Counted from the first letter of the stretch, positions 23,537 through 33,795 are shown. The stretch is 64,000 nt of DNA from Gemmatimonadota bacterium (GCA_003222085.1 QHUK01000009.1:1-64000); one strand, 5' to 3'. A program made the numbers and translations. Notes: generated by a model not told the origin, from the letters alone.

Positions 23537-25404
23537 GCGACGAGCAGCACGACGCGCTCCAACGACTCGAGCGGCGGGTCGAAGTGCTGGAGCAGGTGGT
23601 GCGGCGGCTGCTCGCGTCCGGGGCCGCTGCCGAGCGCATCGCCGCGGCACCCGCGCCCCCCCCTCTCCCCGCTCCGCCCCGGCGCGCTCAGCCGACCCCA
23701 GACCCAGCCCCCGAATCGCCGCTGTCCTCGTCACCACCACCCCCGGCCGCCGACTTCGAGCAATGGTTCGGCCAGCGCGGCCTGTTGGTGGTGGGCGTGC
23801 TCGCGCTGCTGACGGCGGCAGGCTTCTTCCTGAAGTACGCCTTCGATCGCGGCTGGATCGCTCCGGTGGTCCGCTCGCTGCTCGCGATCGTGGCCGGTAT
23901 CGCACTGGGCGCGTGGGGGGAAGCGCGCATCCGCGGCGGGTTGCGGCGCTACGGCGCGGCGATGATCGGCGCCGGCGGAGGCCTCGCGTACCTCGGTCTG
24001 TGGGCAGCCGCCGGGCCGTACGGGTTGCTCGAGCGTCGTATCGGCGTGCTCCTCCTCGCTGCGTGCACGATCGTCGTGACCCTGCTCGCGCTGCGTCACG
24101 AGATCGAGGGACTGGCGATCTGGGCGCTCGCCGGCGCGTACCTGGCTCCGATCCTGCTCCCCCCGCCGACGCCCAACCCCGAAGCCTTCCTGGGGTACCT
24201 CGAAGTGATCGGCCTCGGCACCGGCCTCCTCGCCTATACGATGAGCTGGCGCCGAGCGTTCGACCTGGCACTCGCCGGCTACTTCCTCCTGGCCCCGGCC
24301 GGAGCTGCCCGACTGCTATCCAGCGCGGTCGGCTGCTGGTTTCTCGCCGCCGGCGCGCTGCTGACCCTGCACGTCACGCGACGGCGCGCCTGGCCGGAGG
24401 CGCGGGTCGGGTTCCTGGTGCTCGCGTGGGTCCTGCTCGCTGTCGCGATCGCCGGCATGAGCGACGGCCCCGAGCCGCGGCTCTGGCTCGCCGTCGCCGC
24501 GGCATTCGCGATCGCAGCCCTGCTGTGGTGGCAGGAGCTCGACTTGAATCGGCTCAGAGCCCCCGACGAAGCCCTGCTGTTCGTCGTGAATCCCTTCGTG
24601 CTGCTCGGACTCGTGGCGATGGCGGATCCCAAGTTGCTCGACCGGGAGCCGGCCCTGTTACCCGGACTGCTGGCGGCTGTGTATCTCGGCGTCGGCTGGG
24701 CCCGACGCGCCACCCCGCACCTGGTCATGGGATTTGCGCTGGCCGCCTGGGCGGTCGCGGCACAGGGGAGCCCGCCCACGGTCGTCGTCGGCTGGACCGC
24801 GCTCGCTCTGGCGGGGCTCGCGGCCGAGCAACTGGGCGGCCGGCCGGGCGGGCGGCTCGCCGCGCTCGGGCTCGCCCTGCTCGCGTTCCCCTGTCTCTTC
24901 GGCGTGGCCCTCTGGTCCCGACCGTCGGACGCCACGACCTTCAGCGATGCCTGGGCGCTGGCCCTGTACGGCTACGTCGCGGGCACGGCACTGGCCGCGC
25001 GCCGCTGGAACGCGGGAGTGAAGCACCCGGGGACTGCGCGCTGGACCGCGCGCGGCGAAGAGCTGCTCTGGGTGCTGTGCGGAGCGGCGGTGTTTGCGGG
25101 CGGGTCGGTCGAGCTGCCGCGCTACTTCGGAGAGCGCGCTCCCCTCGCCGGGGACCTCGCCCTGAGTGTCTTCTGGCTGGTCTACGCGGCCGCCATTGTA
25201 CGAATCGGGTTCCAGCGCGACCGCAAAGACGTCCGCTCGGCCGGGCTTGCGGTCGCCGCAGGCGCGGGACTCAAGATCGTGCTCTACGACCTCTCGAACC
25301 TCGAGGCGTTGTACCGGATCGCGTCGTTTTTCGCCCTCGCCCTCATCGCGCTGGCGGTTGCTTACGCGTACAACAGAAGGGCGGCGTCAAGCAGAGACGT
25401 CTAA
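23533..25404 (+). CDS. DUF2339-like multi-pass membrane protein
   Basis: Coiled-coil start, Pro-rich segment, FEQWFGQRGLLVVGVLALLTAAGFFLKYAFDRGWI and many TM segments. Confidence 0.82.
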   Translation: MSDEQHDALQRLERRVEVLEQVVRRLLASGAAAERIAAAPAPPPLPAPPRRAQPTPDPAPESPLSSSPPPPAADFEQWFGQRGLLVVGVLALLTAAGFFLKYAFDRGWIAPVVRSLLAIVAGIALGAWGEARIRGGLRRYGAAMIGAGGGLAYLGLWAAAGPYGLLERRIGVLLLAACTIVVTLLALRHEIEGLAIWALAGAYLAPILLPPPTPNPEAFLGYLEVIGLGTGLLAYTMSWRRAFDLALAGYFLLAPAGAARLLSSAVGCWFLAAGALLTLHVTRRRAWPEARVGFLVLAWVLLAVAIAGMSDGPEPRLWLAVAAAFAIAALLWWQELDLNRLRAPDEALLFVVNPFVLLGLVAMADPKLLDREPALLPGLLAAVYLGVGWARRATPHLVMGFALAAWAVAAQGSPPTVVVGWTALALAGLAAEQLGGRPGGRLAALGLALLAFPCLFGVALWSRPSDATTFSDAWALALYGYVAGTALAARRWNAGVKHPGTARWTARGEELLWVLCGAAVFAGGSVELPRYFGERAPLAGDLALSVFWLVYAAAIVRIGFQRDRKDVRSAGLAVAAGAGLKIVLYDLSNLEALYRIASFFALALIALAVAYAYNRRAASSRDV

Positions 25405-25499
25405 CGCAGACGTCAAGCAGAGGCGTCGAACAGAACCGTGACTACGGTCCTGCTTGACGTTGTTGTGCGACGTTTCTGCGCGACGTCTTTACTCGACGT
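25384..25499. repeat. Inverted tandem-repeat element (13-nt word CGTCNAGCNGANN) at convergent DUF2339/dcd junction
   Basis: cgtc-type anchors repeat every 13 nt on the left arm and, reverse-complemented, on the right arm in the same register; apex accgt-gact-acggt (25435-25448). Confidence 0.9.
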
Positions 25500-25501
25500 C
25501 G

Positions 25502-26062
25502 TTACAGTTTCGGCAACGTGATCCCTTTTTGACCCTGATATTTGCCTTTCTTGTCTTTGTAGCTGACCTCGCACTCGTCTCCCTCGTCGGCCGTGAAGAA
25601 CAGCACCTGGGCAATCCCCTCGTTGGCGTAGATCTTCGCGGGGAGGGGCGTCGTGTTCGAGATCTCCAGCGTGACGAAGCCCTCCCACTCGGGCTCGAAC
25701 GGCGTCACGTTGGTGATGATGCCGCAGCGGGCGTACGTGCTCTTGCCGACGCAGATCGTCAGGACGTTACGGGGAATGCGGAAATATTCGACGGATCGGG
25801 CGAGGGCGAAGGAATTCGGCGGCACGATACACACGTCGCCCGTGAACTCGACGAACGATTTCGTATCGAAGCGCTTGGGATCCACCACCGCCGAGAGCGC
25901 GTTGGTGAAGATTTTGAACTCGGGTGCGACCCGCATGTCGTAGCCGTAGGACGAGACGCCGTAGGAGATCACACCCGCGCGCGACTGGTTTTCCGCGAAC
26001 GGCTCGATCATGCGGCGCTCGGTCGCCATGCGTCGGATCCAGCGATCGGACTTGATGGACAT
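25502..26062 (-). CDS. dcd: dCTP deaminase
   Basis: [81 protein letters not shown]. Confidence 0.97.
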   Translation of the reverse strand: MSIKSDRWIRRMATERRMIEPFAENQSRAGVISYGVSSYGYDMRVAPEFKIFTNALSAVVDPKRFDTKSFVEFTGDVCIVPPNSFALARSVEYFRIPRNVLTICVGKSTYARCGIITNVTPFEPEWEGFVTLEISNTTPLPAKIYANEGIAQVLFFTADEGDECEVSYKDKKGKYQGQKGITLPKL

Positions 26063-26110
26063 GGGGCGGCAATATATCGGCGGCGTCGGCACTTACGCCA
26101 CTCGATTCGG

Positions 26111-26139
26111 TTGACAAGGCCGTCGCGTCCGAATACGTT
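26111..26139 (+). promoter_or_regulatory. Candidate promoter of nuo operon
   Basis: TTGACA (26111-26116), 17-bp spacer, TACGTT (26134-26139). Confidence 0.45.
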
Positions 26140-26173
26140 TCGACGGGTCAAGTGAATTTTTTCACGAACTCAC

Positions 26174-26551
26174 ATGAACCAGCCCTATCTCTCCTTCCTG
26201 CTGCTGCTCGGTTTCGTCGCGCTCAACGCAGCACTGTTGATCGGGCTGTCGCACCTCCTCGCTCCCCACAAGCCCACCCCCCTCAAGGACAGCCCGTACG
26301 AAAGCGGCATGCCGCCGCTCGGCAACGCGCGTGAGCGCTTTTCGGTGAAGTTCTACCTCGTCGCGATGCTGTTCATCATTTTCGACATCGAGACGGTGTT
26401 CCTGATTCCCTGGGGAACGATTTATTTCGGGGGCGGGGGGGTCGGAGGGCCGAGCACGGGGTTCCTCCTCGTCGAGATGCTGGTGTTCATGGTCATCCTG
26501 GCGGTCGGCTACGTGTACGTCTGGAAGCGCGGGGCGTTCGAGTGGAATTGA
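26174..26551 (+). CDS. nuoA: NADH-quinone oxidoreductase subunit A
   Basis: PYESGMPPLGNARERFSVKFYLVAMLFIIFDIETVFLIPW. Confidence 0.97.
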   Translation: MNQPYLSFLLLLGFVALNAALLIGLSHLLAPHKPTPLKDSPYESGMPPLGNARERFSVKFYLVAMLFIIFDIETVFLIPWGTIYFGGGGVGGPSTGFLLVEMLVFMVILAVGYVYVWKRGAFEWN

Positions 26552-26646
26552 GACGTCAAGCGAACGCGTCAAGTGAATGCGTAGCACAAGGACGTCGCCC
26601 GACGCAGTTGCGCGACGCCTCCGCGAGACGTTTCTGCTAGACGGGG
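26552..26646. repeat. Inverted tandem-repeat element (13-nt word, same family as 25384-25499) between nuoA and nuoB
   Basis: cgtc anchors at 26554, 26567, 26580, 26593; gacg anchors at 26601, 26614, 26627, 26640 (period 13); starts directly after nuoA stop. Confidence 0.9.
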
Positions 26647-26653
26647 TACCCTG

Positions 26654-27274
26654 ATGAAGCGCGTCAACGAGACCAAGGAAGTCGCCGGCCAGAGCCCCAA
26701 CTACCTGCTCGCCAAGTTCCAGGCCTTGGTCGATTGGGCCGTGAACGCGTCCCGCGCCAACTCGTTGTGGCCGATGCCGTTCGGCACGGCCTGCTGCGCC
26801 ATCGAGTTCATGGCCACCGCCGCCAGCCGTTACGACTTCGCCCGCTTCGGGATGGAGCGGCAGGCCTTCTCCCCGCGGCAGGCGGACGTGTTGATCTGCG
26901 CCGGCCGGCTGCCCTTCAAGCTCGCCCCGGTCATCCGGCGGATCTACGACCAGATGCCCCAGCCCAAATGGGTCATCTCGATGGGGGCGTGCGCGTCCAC
27001 CGGCGGCATTTTCGACAACTACGCGATGGTGCAGGGCATCGACACGATCGTCCCGGTGGACGTCTACGTCCCCGGCTGCCCGCCACGCCCGGAAGGGCTG
27101 TTGTACGGCGTGCTCCTGCTGCACAAGAAGATCAAAGGCGAGTCGCTGTTCGACCGCGTCCCGCGTCGCGAGGAGCAGCCGCTCGACGACCGCGGCCTGC
27201 GACTCCCCCCCGAGCAGATCGACGAGATCTCGGAGCCGTTCGGCAACTCCGTCCACCAGTTCCGCTCGTCGTGA
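26654..27274 (+). CDS. nuoB: NADH-quinone oxidoreductase subunit B
   Basis: [71 protein letters not shown]. Confidence 0.98.
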   Translation: MKRVNETKEVAGQSPNYLLAKFQALVDWAVNASRANSLWPMPFGTACCAIEFMATAASRYDFARFGMERQAFSPRQADVLICAGRLPFKLAPVIRRIYDQMPQPKWVISMGACASTGGIFDNYAMVQGIDTIVPVDVYVPGCPPRPEGLLYGVLLLHKKIKGESLFDRVPRREEQPLDDRGLRLPPEQIDEISEPFGNSVHQFRSS

Positions 27275-27888
27275 ACCCCACCGTCGACGCCCTGCGAGCG
27301 ACCTTCGGCAACGCGATCGGCCGCGGGCTCGAGTCGTGCGGCGACACCATCGTCTACGTCGCGCGCGAAGCCCTGCTCGACGCGATGACGTGGCTGCGCG
27401 ATACGCCGGAGCAGGGCTACGACTACCTCGTCGACGTCACGGCGGTCGAGTACCGTGACCGCGAGCGACTGCTCGAGGTGGTGTACCAGCTGCGATCGCT
27501 CGCCCGCCGCGCCGACCTGCGTATCAAAGTCGAGCTCGACCCGCACGGCGACCTGACCGTCGATTCCGTCGTGCCGCTGTGGCGGGGCGCCGATTGGCTG
27601 GAGCGGGAGACGTACGACATGTTCGGCGTCACCTTCCGCGGTCACCCCGATCTGCGGCGCATTCTCATGTGGGAGACCTACGCCGAAGGCTACCCGCTGC
27701 GGAAGGACTTTCCCCTGCGGGGCCGCTTCAGCCGCGCCGAGCAGGTCCGGCAGGCGCTGGGCGCCAACCCCGAGGCGCACTACTCGATGGAGGAGCTGTC
27801 GATCGCCGAGGCCTACGACGAGCTCCCGGCCGACATGAAGGAGCGGCTGCGCCACGGCGAGCGCGGTAAGCTCCCCGACACCGAATGA
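27271..27888 (+). CDS. nuoC: NADH-quinone oxidoreductase subunit C
   Basis: [41 protein letters not shown]. Confidence 0.96.
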   Translation: MNPTVDALRATFGNAIGRGLESCGDTIVYVAREALLDAMTWLRDTPEQGYDYLVDVTAVEYRDRERLLEVVYQLRSLARRADLRIKVELDPHGDLTVDSVVPLWRGADWLERETYDMFGVTFRGHPDLRRILMWETYAEGYPLRKDFPLRGRFSRAEQVRQALGANPEAHYSMEELSIAEAYDELPADMKERLRHGERGKLPDTE

Positions 27889-29174
27889 GCAAGCGCACCG
27901 TCGAGCTCGACCTTGCGACCCCGGGCCTGGACGCCCGGGGCCAGCCGGTCCGGGTACCCCTCGGGGTCGGCGACGCCCCCGATGCGACGCCCCCGGAGCC
28001 CGATCTCACGGGCGAGCACATGTTGATCAACCTCGGGCCTCAGCACCCAGCGACTCACGGGGTGCTGCGGCTCGTGGTCGAGCTCGACGGCGAGACCGTG
28101 GTCCGGGTGATCCCCCATCTCGGCTATCTCCATTCCGGCTTCGAAAAGCTGGGGGAGTACCGCCATTACAACCAGATCATCCCGCTCACCGACCGCACCG
28201 ACTACCTCTCGCCCATGGCGAACAACGTCGGCTTCGCGCTCGCCGCCGAGAAGCTGATGGGCATTGAGATCACGCCGCGCTGCACGGTGCTGCGGGTGAT
28301 GGCGTGCGAGATGAGCCGGATCATCTCGCACATGGTCTGGCTCGGGACGACGTCGATCGACCTCGGCGCGTTCACGCCGTTTCTCTGGGCGTTTCAGGAG
28401 CGCGAGCGGATCTACAACCTCCAGGAGATGTGGACGGGCGCCCGCCTCACCACCAGCGTGACGCGCGTGGGCGGCATGATGGCCGACATCCCCGACGACT
28501 TCGTCGCCGGGCTGCGCGAATTCACCCAGACCTTTCCCCGGACGTTGAGCGAGATCGATCGCGTGCTGACGCGGAACGGCGTGTGGGTCGGCCGCACCCA
28601 GGGCGTGGGCGCGCTCACCGCAGCGGAGGCGATCAACCACTCGCTGTCGGGCCCGATGCTGCGCGCCTCGGGCGTCCCCTACGACGTGCGCCGGGACCAG
28701 CCGTACCTCGACTACGAGACGTACGACTTCGACGTCGTGGTGGGCGAGCACGGCGATGTGTACGACCGCTACCTCGTGCGCCTCGAGGAGTGCTCCCAGT
28801 CGAATCGCATCCTGCAGCAGGCGCTCGTGCGGCTCCCCGACGGCCCCGTCAACGTGGCCGACCCGCGGGTGATCCTCCCTCCCAAGTCGCGCGCCATGAA
28901 CGACATGGAGGCGATGATCTACCATTTCAAGCAGGTCATGGAGGGCGTGAAGGCACCGGTGGGCGAGGCCTACGTCGGGATCGAGAACCCCAAGGGCGAG
29001 CTCGGCAACTACCTGGTGTCGGACGGCAGCGCGAAGCCCGTGCGGTGGCGCATCCGGCCACCGTCCTTCATCAACCTCTCGGCGCTGTCCAAGATGGCGG
29101 AGGGGCACCTGCTGAGCGACCTGATCGCGATCAACGCGTCGGTCGACATCGTCATGGGCGAGGTGGATCGATGA
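27885..29174 (+). CDS. nuoD: NADH-quinone oxidoreductase subunit D
   Basis: LINLGPQHPATHGVLRLVVELDGE, HLGYLHSGFEKLGEYRHYNQIIPLTDR, C-terminal ASVDIVMGEVDR. Confidence 0.98.
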   Translation: MSKRTVELDLATPGLDARGQPVRVPLGVGDAPDATPPEPDLTGEHMLINLGPQHPATHGVLRLVVELDGETVVRVIPHLGYLHSGFEKLGEYRHYNQIIPLTDRTDYLSPMANNVGFALAAEKLMGIEITPRCTVLRVMACEMSRIISHMVWLGTTSIDLGAFTPFLWAFQERERIYNLQEMWTGARLTTSVTRVGGMMADIPDDFVAGLREFTQTFPRTLSEIDRVLTRNGVWVGRTQGVGALTAAEAINHSLSGPMLRASGVPYDVRRDQPYLDYETYDFDVVVGEHGDVYDRYLVRLEECSQSNRILQQALVRLPDGPVNVADPRVILPPKSRAMNDMEAMIYHFKQVMEGVKAPVGEAYVGIENPKGELGNYLVSDGSAKPVRWRIRPPSFINLSALSKMAEGHLLSDLIAINASVDIVMGEVDR

Positions 29175-29692
29175 GCGTCGGCGCGCATCCGACGCCGCAG
29201 CCGGGCACGGAAGAATACCAGCCGGTGTTCGTGGGCAAGGCGCTCGAGCAGCTGGGCGAGATCCTGACGCGCTATCCGACCAGGCAGGCGGCCCTCCTGC
29301 CCGCGCTGTGGCTCGTGCAGCAGGCCCGCGGCTGGATCTCCGACCGCAACATGGCCGAGGTCGCCGAGGTGCTGGGGTTGACGCCGGCGTACGTGAAGGG
29401 TGTCGTGACGTTCTACACCATGTATCACCAGCACCCGGTGGGGCGGCACTTCGTGCAGGTGTGCACGACGTCGCCGTGCAACATCTGCGGCGCCGAGGCG
29501 GTCGTGAAGGCGTTCCTCGACGCGACCGGCGCCAAGGAGCTCGGCGCCACCAGCCCCGACGGCAAGTGGACGGTGATCGAGGTGGAATGCCTGGGGGCCT
29601 GCGGGTTCGCGACGCCGGTGCTCATCAACGACGACTTCATCGAGTCCGTCACACCGGACAAGGTCTCGGACCTCGTGAGGAAGTACAAATGA
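29171..29692 (+). CDS. nuoE: NADH-quinone oxidoreductase subunit E
   Basis: VLGLTPAYVKGVVTFYTMYHQHPVGRHFVQVCTTSPCNICGAE, VECLGACGFATPVLINDDF. Confidence 0.96.
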   Translation: MSVGAHPTPQPGTEEYQPVFVGKALEQLGEILTRYPTRQAALLPALWLVQQARGWISDRNMAEVAEVLGLTPAYVKGVVTFYTMYHQHPVGRHFVQVCTTSPCNICGAEAVVKAFLDATGAKELGATSPDGKWTVIEVECLGACGFATPVLINDDFIESVTPDKVSDLVRKYK

Positions 29693-29767
29693 GAACCGAA
29701 CGCGGAAGTCGGAACGCGGAAGTCGGAACACGCTGTTCCGCGTTCCGCGTTCCACGTTCCACCTTCG
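29693..29767. repeat. Inverted tandem-repeat element (7-nt word CGGAACG) between nuoE and nuoF
   Basis: ccgaacg cggaagt cggaacg cggaagt cggaaca - cgc - tgttccg cgttccg cgttcca cgttcca; apex ggaaca-cgc-tgttcc; starts directly after nuoE stop. Confidence 0.92.
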
Positions 29768-29777
29768 GGATGGTCTG

Positions 29778-31058
29778 ATGGGCTATCCTCACAAGCCGCA
29801 TCCCAAAGAGACCCTGGTGCTGTCCAAGCATTTCGGCGAGGCCGACGCCCGCACCTACAAGGGCTGGGTGAAGCGCGGCGGCTACGAGATGCTCGCGCAC
29901 GCGCTCACGATGGAGCCCGCGAGGATCATCGACAGCGTGAAGGAATCGGGGCTGCGTGGGCGGGGGGGTGCCGGATTCCCGACGGGGCTCAAGTGGTCCT
30001 TCATGCCCAAGGAGAAGAAGAAGCCGCACTACCTGTGCGTGAACGCCGACGAATCCGAGCCCGGCACGTTCAAGGACCGCGAGATCATGCGCTGGACGCC
30101 CCATGCGCTGCTGGAAGGTGCCGCCATCGCGGCGCACGCGATCCAGGCCGAAGTGGTGTACCTCTACATCCGCGGCGAATTCACCGAGCCCTGGGCGATC
30201 ATGGAGAAGGCCCTCGCCGAGGCCACCGCCGCCGGCGTGTTTGGCGCCATCAAGCTCTACCTCCACCGCGGCGCGGGCGCCTACATTTGCGGTGAAGAGA
30301 CGGCCCTCATGAACTCGATCGAGGGCAAGCGCGGCAATCCCCGGATCAAGCCGCCGTTCCCCGCCGCCGCCGGCGTGTTCGGCATGCCGACCACGATCAA
30401 CAACGTGGAGACCCTCGCCGCCGTGCCGCTCATCCTCAAAAAGGGACCGGCCTGGTACAAGGGACTGTCGCTCGCCTCCCCAAAGAGCACCGGCACCAAG
30501 CTGTTCTCCGTGTGCGGACACGTGCAGAGACCCGGCAATTATGAAGTCACGATGGGCTTCCCGCTCAAGGACCTGCTGTACGAGCTGTGCGGCGGGGTGC
30601 CGCCCGGCCGGACGCTCAAGGCATGCATCCCCGGGGGCTCGTCGGTGCCGATCCTGAACCGCGAGGAGACCGAGAGCTGCCTCCTCGACTACGAAGGCGT
30701 GGTCGAAAAGGGCTCGATGCTCGGCTCAGGCGGCGTGATCGTGTTCGACGACTCGACCGATATGGTCTACCAGATCATGCGGCTCGCCCGCTTCTACGCG
30801 CACGAGTCGTGCGCGCAGTGCACCCAGTGTCGCGAAGGCACCGCGTGGACCACCAAGATCCTCGAGCGGATTCTCTCGGGGCAGGGCAAGACGGCCGACC
30901 TGGATCTGCTGCTCGATCTGGCGGAGAACATGACCGGCAAGACGATCTGCGTGCTGTCGGATTCGTGCGCCGCCCCGGTCGTGTCCGGGATCAAAAAGTT
31001 CAAGCAGGAATTCGAAGACTACATCGCGGGCCGTCGGAAGCCCCTCCTGGTAGCCTGA
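29778..31058 (+). CDS. nuoF: NADH-quinone oxidoreductase subunit F
   Basis: GLRGRGGAGFPTGLKWSFM, VNADESEPGTFKDR, GAGAYICGEETALMNSIEGKRG, ESCAQCTQCREGT. Confidence 0.98.
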   Translation: MGYPHKPHPKETLVLSKHFGEADARTYKGWVKRGGYEMLAHALTMEPARIIDSVKESGLRGRGGAGFPTGLKWSFMPKEKKKPHYLCVNADESEPGTFKDREIMRWTPHALLEGAAIAAHAIQAEVVYLYIRGEFTEPWAIMEKALAEATAAGVFGAIKLYLHRGAGAYICGEETALMNSIEGKRGNPRIKPPFPAAAGVFGMPTTINNVETLAAVPLILKKGPAWYKGLSLASPKSTGTKLFSVCGHVQRPGNYEVTMGFPLKDLLYELCGGVPPGRTLKACIPGGSSVPILNREETESCLLDYEGVVEKGSMLGSGGVIVFDDSTDMVYQIMRLARFYAHESCAQCTQCREGTAWTTKILERILSGQGKTADLDLLLDLAENMTGKTICVLSDSCAAPVVSGIKKFKQEFEDYIAGRRKPLLVA

Positions 31059-32623
31059 TGGGCGACGAGCTCCTCAACCTGACAATCGATGGCGTCCGCG
31101 TGAGCGTTCCCAAGGGGACGCTGGTGATCGAGGCCGCCAAGCAGGCCGGCGTTCTCGTGCCGCACTACTGCTATCACCCGGGGTTGCCGGTGGCAGGCTT
31201 GTGCCGCATGTGCCTCGTGGAGATCGAGAAGGCTCCGAAGCTGCAGATCGCCTGCGCCACCCAGGCGGCGGAGGGCATGGTCGTGCGCACCCAGTCGCCT
31301 CAGGCAAAGAGTGGCCGCATGGGCGTGCTCGAGCTGCTGCTGATCAATCATCCGCTCGACTGTCCGATCTGCGACCAGGCGGGAGAGTGCGAGCTGCAGG
31401 ACTTCACGTTCCAGGAAGGCCGCCCCGCCACGCGGTACAGCCCGCACTACGCGAAGCGTTTCAACCCCGTCGAGGACTTCGGCCCCGACGTGCTGTACGT
31501 CCCGAACCGTTGCATCCTGTGCACGCGGTGCGTCCGGTTCATGGAAGACGTGGCGAAGGAGCCCGTGCTCAACGTGTCCGAGCGGGGCGACCGCGCCTAC
31601 ATCGGGATCCACTCCGAAGGGCGCCTCGATCATCCGTGGGCAGGCAACGTCGTCGATCTGTGTCCCGTCGGCTCCCTCCTGTCCAAGGATTTCCTTCACA
31701 AGGCGCGCGCTTGGGAGCTCGACAAGACCGCCTCCATCTGCACCGGCTGCTCGCAGGGCTGCAACGTCACCCTCGACACCCGCGAGAACGTCATCGTCCG
31801 CGTGCGCCCCCGGTCGAATCTCGAGGTGAACCGGTTTTTCATCTGCGACCACGGGCGCATGAACTACCGCTGGATGAACCGCGGAGACCGCATCGAAGCG
31901 CCCCTGGTGCGGCGGGGCGGCGAGCTCCACGCCACCGACTGGGACGAGGCGTTGGACTTCGTGGCGAGCCGGATGCGCGGAGCGGGTGGCAGAGCGGTCG
32001 CCCTCGTTTCCCCCAGGGTCTCGACGGAGGCGCTGTTCTTCGCACGCGAGCTGTTCCGCGGACTCGAGTGGAGCGGTGCCTTCCAGGTCGTCATGGGTGA
32101 GGAAGCGCCGCTCGCAGGCGTCCCGAACCTCGCGCTCCGTGCGGAGCGGGCGCCCAACGCGAGCGGGGCCGAGCTGCTCGGGTACAGCCGGGAGTACGCG
32201 GCGGCCGTGGCCACGGCGGAGACCGCCGCCGTGGTGTTGGTGCTCGACGAGCCCGACATCGCCGTCCGCACCGCGGGGGCGCTCATCTATGTCGGAACGG
32301 TGCTCCCCGAACGCGCCCGCGACGCCCAGGCGGTCTTGCCGATCGCCAACGTCGCCGAGGAGGAGGGCACGTACGTGAACCGGGACGGCCGCGTGCAGCG
32401 CTACTTCCAGGCGAAATCCGCGCCGGGCATGGCGCGGCCCGCGTGGTGGGTGTTCTCCGAGCTGGTCACGGCGCTGAGCGGGGGACCAGGCGGACATGTC
32501 GGCACCGCCGCCGAGGCGTTCGACCGTCTGGCGGCGTCGGTGGAGGCGTTTCGCGGGCTCTCCTACGCACAGCTCGGGTTTGGGGGTGCACCGACGCCCG
32601 TCGCCACAGTGGTGCCGGCATGA
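31058..32623 (+). CDS. nuoG: NADH-quinone oxidoreductase subunit G, short form
   Basis: CYHPGLPVAGLCRMCLVEIE, HPLDCPICDQAGECELQD, CILCTRCVRFMEDVAKEPVL, CTGCSQGCNV; about 521 aa. Confidence 0.95.
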   Translation: MGDELLNLTIDGVRVSVPKGTLVIEAAKQAGVLVPHYCYHPGLPVAGLCRMCLVEIEKAPKLQIACATQAAEGMVVRTQSPQAKSGRMGVLELLLINHPLDCPICDQAGECELQDFTFQEGRPATRYSPHYAKRFNPVEDFGPDVLYVPNRCILCTRCVRFMEDVAKEPVLNVSERGDRAYIGIHSEGRLDHPWAGNVVDLCPVGSLLSKDFLHKARAWELDKTASICTGCSQGCNVTLDTRENVIVRVRPRSNLEVNRFFICDHGRMNYRWMNRGDRIEAPLVRRGGELHATDWDEALDFVASRMRGAGGRAVALVSPRVSTEALFFARELFRGLEWSGAFQVVMGEEAPLAGVPNLALRAERAPNASGAELLGYSREYAAAVATAETAAVVLVLDEPDIAVRTAGALIYVGTVLPERARDAQAVLPIANVAEEEGTYVNRDGRVQRYFQAKSAPGMARPAWWVFSELVTALSGGPGGHVGTAAEAFDRLAASVEAFRGLSYAQLGFGGAPTPVATVVPA

Positions 32624-33795
32624 CCTTCTTCCTGGTGAGCTCGATCGTCAAGATCGTCGTGGTGTTCACCGTGATCATGGTGGGGGTGGCGCTGCTCACC
32701 CTCGCGGAGCGCCGCATTTGCGCGTGGATACAGGACCGGCTCGGTCCGAACCGCGTCGGCCCGCAGGGACTGCTGCAACCCGCGGCGGATGGGCTCAAGA
32801 ATCTCGTCAAGGAAGAGACGCTTCCCGCCCGCGCCGACAAGGTCTTGTTCATGCTGGCGCCCGCGATGTCGTTCATCCCGGCGCTCCTGACGTTCGCCGT
32901 CATTCCCTTCGCCGCGCCCCTCCCCACACCCTGGGGCGACGTGGACATGATGGTGGCGAACCTTCCAGTCGGCTTTCTCTACATCCTCGCGTTCGGCTCG
33001 CTCGGCGTCTACGGCATCGTGCTGGCAGGGTGGTCGTCGAACAACAAGTACTCGCTCCTGGGTGGCCTGCGCGCGAGCGCCCAGATGATCTCCTACGAGA
33101 TCGCCCTCGGCATGAGCACCGTCGCGGTGCTGCTGCTCGCGGGAAACGTGACCCTGACCGATGTGATCGCCAAGCAGGCACAGTCGGTGTTCACGTGGAA
33201 CGTGTTCCCGCTATCGCTGGCGTTTTTCATCTTTATCGTCGCGGCGTTCGCGGAGACCAACCGCCTGCCGTTCGACCTGCCGGAGGCGGAGGGCGAGCTC
33301 ATCGCCGGCTACCATACCGAGTACAGCGCGATGAAGTTCTCCATGTTCTACATCGCCGAGTACTCCAACATGGTGACGGCGTCGGCCCTGATGACGACGC
33401 TGTTTTTCGGTGGCTGGGACATCCCCATCACGACCTGGGACAACACGCCTCCCTGGACGACCCTCAAGACGCTGGCGACGCTCGCGATGTTTTCGGCCAA
33501 GGTGATGTGTTTCCTGTTCCTGTTCATCTGGGTGCGCTGGACCTTGCCGCGCTTCCGCTACGATCAGTTGATGGCGCTCGGCTGGAAGGTCATGCTGCCG
33601 CTCGCGCTCGCCTACGTGACCGTGATCGCGACCGCGATCTGGTTCCTGCACGACCGGCTCGGCTGGACCTACGACAGCCGGTTCGCGCTCGCCTTGTTCG
33701 CATTGAACCTGGTGCTCGCGGTGCCCCTGTTCTTCGTGCTCGACCGCGGCCACCTCATCGCCGGCTCGGTGGCGGAGCAAGGAGAGCGGGCCTGA
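32620..33795 (+). CDS. nuoH: NADH-quinone oxidoreductase subunit H
   Basis: [66 protein letters not shown]. Confidence 0.98.
   Translation: MTFFLVSSIVKIVVVFTVIMVGVALLTLAERRICAWIQDRLGPNRVGPQGLLQPAADGLKNLVKEETLPARADKVLFMLAPAMSFIPALLTFAVIPFAAPLPTPWGDVDMMVANLPVGFLYILAFGSLGVYGIVLAGWSSNNKYSLLGGLRASAQMISYEIALGMSTVAVLLLAGNVTLTDVIAKQAQSVFTWNVFPLSLAFFIFIVAAFAETNRLPFDLPEAEGELIAGYHTEYSAMKFSMFYIAEYSNMVTASALMTTLFFGGWDIPITTWDNTPPWTTLKTLATLAMFSAKVMCFLFLFIWVRWTLPRFRYDQLMALGWKVMLPLALAYVTVIATAIWFLHDRLGWTYDSRFALALFALNLVLAVPLFFVLDRGHLIAGSVAEQGERA

Noticed and set aside
31058-32623. nuoG as a truncated pseudogene
   Set aside because: Start and stop overlap neighbours in an intact operon and all N-terminal Fe-S motifs are present
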